A stretch of 64,000 nucleotides of DNA. It comes from Allobosea caraganae (GTDB lineage: Bacteria; Pseudomonadota; Alphaproteobacteria; Rhizobiales; Beijerinckiaceae). Below, one piece after another: positions 59,231-64,000 of the stretch (positions are counted from its first letter, which is position 1; each line of letters starts with the position of its first letter). A program made the translations under genes and the position numbers. Where the stretch lies: positions 234,604 through 298,603 of the forward strand of contig NZ_QQTO01000012.1 of assembly GCF_003351345.1 (NCBI RefSeq). The letters are read 5' to 3'. The notes below the pieces were generated by a model. It worked only from the letters and a program-made list of their open reading frames with translations. It had not been told where the DNA came from and ran no database searches.

Positions 59231-60460
59231 TCAGGCGTTGGCGGCGCGCCAGGCGGCGCTGAGCAGGACGTTGGCGCCCTTCACCATGTCCTCGTCGGTG
59301 CTGAACTCGGCCGGGTTATGCGAGAGCCCGCCGATCGAGGGGATGAAGACCATCGCGGTCGGGCACAGCCGCGACATCATCTGGGCGTCATGGCCGGCGC
59401 CCGAGATCATCCGGCGAATGGGAAGGCCGAGCTCGGCGGCGCTCGCCTCCATGCCGGCGATCAGCTCCTCGGCGAACGGCGTCGCCGGGAACCGGGCAAG
59501 GTCGCGGAAGCTGATCTCGATGCCGTCGCGCTCGGAGAGCTCCGCGCAGAACTTGCGGACAGCGGCTTCCGTCTCGGCCAGCGGCGCGTCGTTGGGATTG
59601 CGCAGGTCGAGCGACATCACCACGCGCTCGGGCACGACGTTGACGTTGCCGGGCTCGACCCGGATCACGCCGGAATTGGCGAGCTGGCCGGAAATGGTCT
59701 TGGTCAGCTCGTTGGCGAAGATATTGATGCGCGCGGCGGCGAGGCCAGGGTCCTTGCGATAGGCCATCGGCGTGGTGCCGGCATGGCTGGGGCGGCCCCT
59801 CAGCGTCAGCTCGAGCCAGCAGATCGCCTGGATGCCGGTGACGGCGCCAAGCCCGCCGCCGTCGCCCTCGAGCACCGGCCCCTGCTCGATATGGAGTTCG
59901 AGATAGGCATGAGCCTTGAGGAAGCCGGGCTGCTCCGGGCCGTGATAGCCGATGCGGTTCAGCTCGGCGCCAAGCACGACGCCCTCCGAATCCTTCTCGG
60001 CATGGGCCGCCTCGACGCTCATGCCACCGGCCCAGACATAAGAGCCGAGCATGTCGGGGTGAAAGCGGGCGCCCTCCTCGTTGGTGAAGGCGATCACCGC
60101 CATGTCGCGCTTGGGGGTTAAGCCCGCGTCGCGCAGGGCGGCCAGCACCTCGACGCCGGCGATGACGCCGAGTGCGCCGTCGAAGCGCCCGCCGGTGCCG
60201 ACCGTGTCGATATGCGAGCCGAGGATGACGGCCGGCCCCTGCTGCTGGCCTTTGAGGATGCCGACGATGTTGCCGATGGCGTCGACCTTCACGTCAAGCC
60301 CGAGCGCCTGCATCTGACTGAGAAGCCAGTCGCGGCCCTGCTTGTCCTCATCGGTGAGCGCGAGGCGGCGGCAACCGCCCTCTGGCGTCGCGCCGATCCT
60401 CGACAGCGCCTCAAGCCGGGAGACCAGCCTCGCGCCGTCGATCCGCAGGTTCGTGCTCAT
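59231..60460 (-). CDS. Zn-dependent hydrolase (N-carbamoyl-L-amino acid hydrolase/allantoate amidohydrolase family)
   Basis: This 409-residue M20-family metallohydrolase has the metal motifs GSHIDTVGTGGRFDG (H83, D94), TNEEGARF (E128, E129), GRPSHAGTTPM (dimer-face His) and SGAGHDAQMM, followed by GGLSHNPAEFS. This is the AmaB/HyuC/AllC-type pattern, which acts on N-carbamoyl-L-amino acids, beta-ureido acids or allantoate. In the same cluster as a D-carbamoylase, it covers the L-form or a beta-ureido compound. AllC-specific partners are absent, so the carbamoylase role is favoured. Confidence 0.9.
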   Translation of the reverse strand: MSTNLRIDGARLVSRLEALSRIGATPEGGCRRLALTDEDKQGRDWLLSQMQALGLDVKVDAIGNIVGILKGQQQGPAVILGSHIDTVGTGGRFDGALGVIAGVEVLAALRDAGLTPKRDMAVIAFTNEEGARFHPDMLGSYVWAGGMSVEAAHAEKDSEGVVLGAELNRIGYHGPEQPGFLKAHAYLELHIEQGPVLEGDGGGLGAVTGIQAICWLELTLRGRPSHAGTTPMAYRKDPGLAAARINIFANELTKTISGQLANSGVIRVEPGNVNVVPERVVMSLDLRNPNDAPLAETEAAVRKFCAELSERDGIEISFRDLARFPATPFAEELIAGMEASAAELGLPIRRMISGAGHDAQMMSRLCPTAMVFIPSIGGLSHNPAEFSTDEDMVKGANVLLSAAWRAANA

Positions 60461-60516
60461 TGCTCGGGCCTCCCGTCAGGCATAGGCAGCGCCAAAGCAC
60501 GAACGATGCCGTCCGC

Positions 60517-61980
60517 TCAGCCGGCAAGCAAGACCGGCTTGCGCTTCTCGACCCAGCCGGTCGCGTCCTCATAGGCCTGCCCGAGTTCGAGCAGCAGGCG
60601 CTCGGATTGGTTCGGCCCCCAGAGCTGCATGCCCATCGGCAGGCCGGCATCGCTGAACCCGACCGGGACGTTCAGCGCCGGACAACCCGACATCGTCACC
60701 GGAATCACCACCTCCATCCAGCGATGATAGGTGTCCATGGCGCGCCCAGTGATCTCCTTGGGCCAATGCGTCTCGACCGCGAAGGGAAAGACCTGCGCGC
60801 TCGGCAGCACCAGCACGTCGAAGCGCTGGAACAGGCCAAGCACATGCTGGTACCAGGCCGAGCGCAGGTTCGAGGCTTTCATGACGTCGAAGGCCGAGAG
60901 CTTCAGCCCCTGCTCGACCTCCCAACGCGCCTCGGGCTTGAGATGGTCGCGTCGCGTCGGGTCCTCGTAGATCGGCGCAAGGTTGGCGCCGACCTGCCAG
61001 GCGCGCAGCTTCAGCCAGGCCTGCCAGACCAGCTCCGGATCGAAGCCGAGCGCGACCTCCTCGACCGAGGCGCCCATACCCTCGAAAGCCGCCAGCGCGG
61101 TGCGGCAGAGCGGCAGGATGCCGTCCTCGATCGGCAGATGGCCACCGAGATCGCCCAGCCAGCCGATGCGCAGGCCGGTGATGTCTCGGTTCAGGCTGCC
61201 GAGGAAGCCGGCCGGCTCCTCGCGCAGCGAGAGCGGCACGCGCGGATCGTAGCCGGACTGGACCGCGAGCAGCGCCGCGAGATCGCGGGTCTTGCGCGCC
61301 ATCGGCCCGGCGACGCCGAGCTGCGGGATGAAGACCTCCTCGGTGCCGGAGGGCACGCGGCCATAGGCCGGGCGCAGGCCGAGCACATTGTTGAAGGCGG
61401 CGGGGTTGCGCAGCGAGCCGGCATGGTCGGAGCCATCGGCGACCGGCAGCATGCGCAACGCGAGCGCCACGGCCGCGCCACCGCTGGAGCCGCCGGAGGT
61501 GCGCGACTGGTCGTAGGCGTTGCGCGTCGGCCCATAGACCGGGTTGAAGGTCTGCGAGCCCAGGCCGAATTCCGGCGTGTTGCTCTTGCCGACGATGATC
61601 GCGCCGGCCGCCTTCATGCGCGCGACGAAGATGGCATCGGCCTCGGCGATCGTGTCCTTGAACAGCGGCGAACCCTGCGTGGTCGCAAAACCCTTGGCGG
61701 CGGCGAGATCCTTGATCGCCTGCGGGAAGCCGTGCATCCAGCCGCGCGAGCGCCCGGCATCGAGCTCGGCGTCGAGCGCAGCCGCCTCCTTCAGCAGGTC
61801 TGAGCGCTCGCGCAGGGCGACCAGCGCGTTGACGATGGGGTTGAGCCTATCGATCTGGTCGAGATATGCCGCCATCACCTCGGCGCAGGAGAGCTTGCGG
61901 GCGTGAATCGCGTTGGACAGAGCTGTTGCGTCCAGGGCGACGATATCGCCCTTGGCTGCGCTCGCACCGGAATCTGACAT
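60517..61980 (-). CDS. Amidase (amidase signature family), second
   Basis: This 487-residue amidase-signature enzyme has K90 (FPQAIKDLAA), S165/S166 (TSGGSSGGAA) and S189 (GSDHAGSLRNPAAF). It starts MSDSGASAAKGDIVALDATALSNAIHAR at 61980; the frame to 62181 runs into promoter sequence. It is not a close paralogue of the amidase at 57804 apart from the catalytic core. It is the first gene of the minus-strand block and is 57 bases before the metallohydrolase. Confidence 0.9.
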   Translation of the reverse strand: MSDSGASAAKGDIVALDATALSNAIHARKLSCAEVMAAYLDQIDRLNPIVNALVALRERSDLLKEAAALDAELDAGRSRGWMHGFPQAIKDLAAAKGFATTQGSPLFKDTIAEADAIFVARMKAAGAIIVGKSNTPEFGLGSQTFNPVYGPTRNAYDQSRTSGGSSGGAAVALALRMLPVADGSDHAGSLRNPAAFNNVLGLRPAYGRVPSGTEEVFIPQLGVAGPMARKTRDLAALLAVQSGYDPRVPLSLREEPAGFLGSLNRDITGLRIGWLGDLGGHLPIEDGILPLCRTALAAFEGMGASVEEVALGFDPELVWQAWLKLRAWQVGANLAPIYEDPTRRDHLKPEARWEVEQGLKLSAFDVMKASNLRSAWYQHVLGLFQRFDVLVLPSAQVFPFAVETHWPKEITGRAMDTYHRWMEVVIPVTMSGCPALNVPVGFSDAGLPMGMQLWGPNQSERLLLELGQAYEDATGWVEKRKPVLLAG

Positions 61981-62213
61981 CGTCGGCCTATCCTGTCTTG
62001 GTCGCTCGTTCCGGCCGTTCTTCCGGCCGGCCGTTTTGGGCCACGCGATGATGGCCGCGCCACAGGGCGGCCGGTAGCACAGTTCGCGCAGGGAAACGGC
62101 GGCGAAAACGCCTAGCGGCATATCCTTGCGGCAACCTTGCGCCGGCCGTTGATGTCCGCGATCAAGAAAACTGAACTGCACTTTTCGTAGGCATGGTCTA
62201 GAAGCGACCTCCC

Positions 62214-63623
62214 ATGTCCAACCCTGCCATGTCCGATATCGCCCTCGCCGCCCGACCGGCGCAGCCCTGGCTCGCCGAAGCCAAGGCCATGCTCGCCCTG
62301 AGCTGGCCGATGGTGCTGACCAATGTCGCGCAGACGGCGATGACCGCGACCGACGTGGTGATGATGGGCCATCTCGGGCCGGATGCGCTGGCGGCCGGCG
62401 CGCTCGGTGCCAATCTCTACATGGCGGTGCTGGTCTTCGGCATCGGCGTGATGGGCGCGGTGGCGCCGATGCTCTCGATCGAGCTCGGGAGCAACCGCCA
62501 TGCCGTGCGCGAGGTCCGGCGCACCGTGCGCCAGGGCTTCTGGGCCGCGCTGACGCTGGTCGGCCCGATGTGGCTCCTGCTCTGGCAGGCGGAGGCGTTC
62601 CTGCTCCTGATGCGACAGGACCCGGCGCTCTCGCGGGCCGCCGCGAGCTATGTCCACACCCTGCAATGGAGCCTGCTTCCGTTCTTCTGCTACCTCGTGC
62701 TGCGCGGCTTCCTGGCGGCGCTGCAACGGCCGTTCTGGGCGCTGGTCGTGGTGCTGCTGGCGGTCGCGTTCAACGTCTTCGCGAACTGGTTGCTGATGTT
62801 CGGGCGGCTCGGTTTTCCGGCGCTCGGCCTGCCCGGTTCGGGCATCGCCACCAGCCTGTCCTCGACGCTGATGTTCCTGGGGCTGGTCCTGCTCGTCGTC
62901 CTGGACCGGCGTTTCCGGCGCTTCCGCCTGTTCGGCCGGTTCTGGGTGCCCGACTGGCCGCGCTATCGCGCCTTCTGGCGGCTCGGCCTGCCGATCGGCG
63001 TGGCCGTCGCCTTCGAGGTGCTGATCTTCAGCGGCGCGGCCTTCCTGATGGGGCTGATCGGCACGACCTCGCTGGCAGCGCATGCGATCGCGATCCAGAT
63101 CGCCTCGCTGACCTTCATGGTGCCGCTCGGCATCGGCCAGGCCGGGACGGTGCGAGTCGGCCGCGCCTTCGGGTCGGGCGACCGCGAGGGCATTGCCCGC
63201 GCCGGAGCGACGGCCCTGTTCCTCTCGACCGTCTTCATGGCGCTGATGGCGCTGGTCATGCTGGTTGCGCCGCAACTGCTCATCGGCCCGTTCCTCGATG
63301 CGGAGAAGCCGGGTGCCGAGGCCGTGGCGGAACTCGCGACGCGTTTCCTGGTGTTTGCCGCGATCTTCCAGATCGTCGACGGCGCCCAGGTGATCGGCGC
63401 CAGCATCCTGCGCGGGCTGGGCGATACCCGCGTGCCGATGATCCTCGCCGGCATCGGCTATTGGGGCCTCGGCCTGCCGCTCTCGGCCGCGCTCGGCTTC
63501 TGGACGCCGCTCGCCGGCAGCGGCATCTGGATCGGGCTTGCGATCGGGCTTGCGGTGGTGGCGGTCCTGATGCTCTGGCGCTGGGCGCTGCGCGAGCGGC
63601 TTGGGTTGGTGGCATCGGCCTGA
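62214..63623 (+). CDS. MATE family multidrug exporter (NorM-like)
   Basis: This 469-residue inner-membrane exporter has 12 hydrophobic segments and the NorM-type pattern: LALSWPMVLTNVAQTAMTATDVVMMGHLG in helix 1 to 2, LQRPFWALVVVLLAVAFNVFANWLLMFG, and ASLTFMVPLGIGQAGTVRVGRAFG in the second half. It expels cationic compounds by H+ or Na+ antiport. It is divergent from the amidase at 60517. Another ATG at 62229 (MSDIALAARP) is possible. Confidence 0.93.
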   Translation: MSNPAMSDIALAARPAQPWLAEAKAMLALSWPMVLTNVAQTAMTATDVVMMGHLGPDALAAGALGANLYMAVLVFGIGVMGAVAPMLSIELGSNRHAVREVRRTVRQGFWAALTLVGPMWLLLWQAEAFLLLMRQDPALSRAAASYVHTLQWSLLPFFCYLVLRGFLAALQRPFWALVVVLLAVAFNVFANWLLMFGRLGFPALGLPGSGIATSLSSTLMFLGLVLLVVLDRRFRRFRLFGRFWVPDWPRYRAFWRLGLPIGVAVAFEVLIFSGAAFLMGLIGTTSLAAHAIAIQIASLTFMVPLGIGQAGTVRVGRAFGSGDREGIARAGATALFLSTVFMALMALVMLVAPQLLIGPFLDAEKPGAEAVAELATRFLVFAAIFQIVDGAQVIGASILRGLGDTRVPMILAGIGYWGLGLPLSAALGFWTPLAGSGIWIGLAIGLAVVAVLMLWRWALRERLGLVASA

Positions 63624-63630
63624 CGCAAAA

Positions 63631-63673
63631 GGCGCGGGGAACCCTCTCCTTACAGGAGAGGGTTCCCCGCGCC
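63631..63673. terminator. Perfect 20-bp hairpin between convergent genes (MITE-like end)
   Basis: GGCGCGGGGAACCCTCTCCT (63631-63650), loop TAC, and its exact complement (63654-63673). It lies eight bases after the MATE stop and 14 bases before the chemotaxis-receptor stop, so it can end both transcripts. The sequence is one end of the MITE-like elements at 3049 and 26537, closed onto itself. Confidence 0.8.
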
Positions 63674-63686
63674 TGTCCTGCCAGGT

Positions 63687-64000
63687 TCAGAACTCTTCCC
63701 ACCCGGCATCATGGCTGCCCGCATTGGCGACCTTCTTGGCTGGCTGGCGCGGCGGGACCGCCTTCGACTGGGTGAAGGCCGCTTCCGCAAGCTGGCGCAG
63801 CGCCGCCGGCGTCTTGGCGTTGGTGACGATCCGCGGCCGGGCGATCGGCGCTTGTGCCTCGTTTTCCTGCCCTGTCTTGAACGCTGCGACGAGGGTGTTG
63901 AGCTCGCCGATGCGGCCGGAGAGGGAGGCTGCGGAGGCGGCCGACTGCTCGGCGAGGGCGGCGTTCTGCTGGGTCATCTCGTCGAGATGGGCGACGGCCT
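63687..64000 (-). CDS. Methyl-accepting chemotaxis protein, C-terminal part (5' truncated)
   Basis: The last 104 residues of a chemotaxis receptor are present; the rest is beyond the window. AVAHLDEMTQQNAALAEQSAASAASLSGRIGELNTLVAAF is the end of the signalling helical bundle, including part of a methylation helix. The tail is linker-rich (PRQPAKKVANAGSHDAG) and ends WEEF, matching the C-terminal pentapeptide (xWExF) that tethers CheR and CheB. It is convergent with the MATE gene, with a shared terminator. Confidence 0.9.
   Translation of the reverse strand, partial: AVAHLDEMTQQNAALAEQSAASAASLSGRIGELNTLVAAFKTGQENEAQAPIARPRIVTNAKTPAALRQLAEAAFTQSKAVPPRQPAKKVANAGSHDAGWEEF

Noticed and set aside
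49077..61980. A classical hydantoin-utilisation operon
   Set aside because: No hydantoinase, hydantoin racemase or hydantoin permease is present, only the two carbamoylase-type enzymes.

Overview
The window is high-GC DNA with the gene density and gene content of a soil- or plant-associated alphaproteobacterium of the order Hyphomicrobiales (Rhizobiales). The best marker is a 2,038-residue growth-pole-ring type protein (GPR/RgsE family), known from polar-growing Rhizobiales. An Mla system with a STAS domain fused to MlaE, many solute-binding-protein ABC transporters and palindromic intergenic repeats fit the same group. A Bosea-like genus is my guess from gene content, not something the sequence proves. 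No rRNA, tRNA, CRISPR array or phage was seen.

Layout. 1-1552: end of a BMP-type nucleoside ABC importer. 1753-9100: a complete branched-chain-type (LivKHMGF) ABC importer with a cupin, a PilZ protein and a divergent FAD monooxygenase. The importer and the monooxygenase share a 17-nt palindromic operator, so they probably form one regulon for an aromatic or organic acid. 9337-13723: HU protein, CoxE-like VWA protein, membrane protein, universal stress protein, MFS transporter, 2Fe-2S ferredoxin. 13963-20697: Hpt protein and the giant GPR/RgsE-like protein. 20886-25371: small exported protein and an Mla/Pqi-type lipid-transport operon. 25622-34432: conserved hypothetical gene, then a NMT1/THI5-type ABC importer flanked by two paralogous FAD-linked oxidases, an NAD(P)-binding protein and a creatininase-family amidohydrolase. 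34876-36595: Na/Pi cotransporter-PhoU gene broken by a one-base frameshift. 36711-41849: MBL-fold hydrolase, malonate genes matB and matA, and an OtnK-like kinase.

42259-49064: a peptide-type ABC importer without ATPase genes, a gamma-glutamyltransferase-like Ntn hydrolase, a DUF1028 protein and an orphan VgrG-tip-like protein. 49077-61980 (all minus strand): a catabolic island with a D-serine-dehydratase-like PLP enzyme overlapping a RidA protein, a GNAT protein, a COG3964-type deacetylase, a VapBC module, a D-carbamoylase, a second peptide-type importer lacking ATPases, two amidases and an L-carbamoylase-type metallohydrolase. Together these could import and hydrolyse N-acylated or N-carbamoylated amino acids of both configurations. 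62214-64000: MATE exporter and the 3' end of a chemotaxis receptor ending in a WEEF tether.

At least six kinds of palindromic intergenic elements occur. One is MITE-like with inverted ends of about 40 bp, and one of its copies carries a second element nested inside. The most notable points are the shared operator, the 22-residue repeat architecture of the GPR-like protein, the dual-stereochemistry carbamoylase island with RidA and a nested toxin-antitoxin, the GGT-like enzyme lacking the glutamate-binding arginine, and the frameshifted phosphate transporter.
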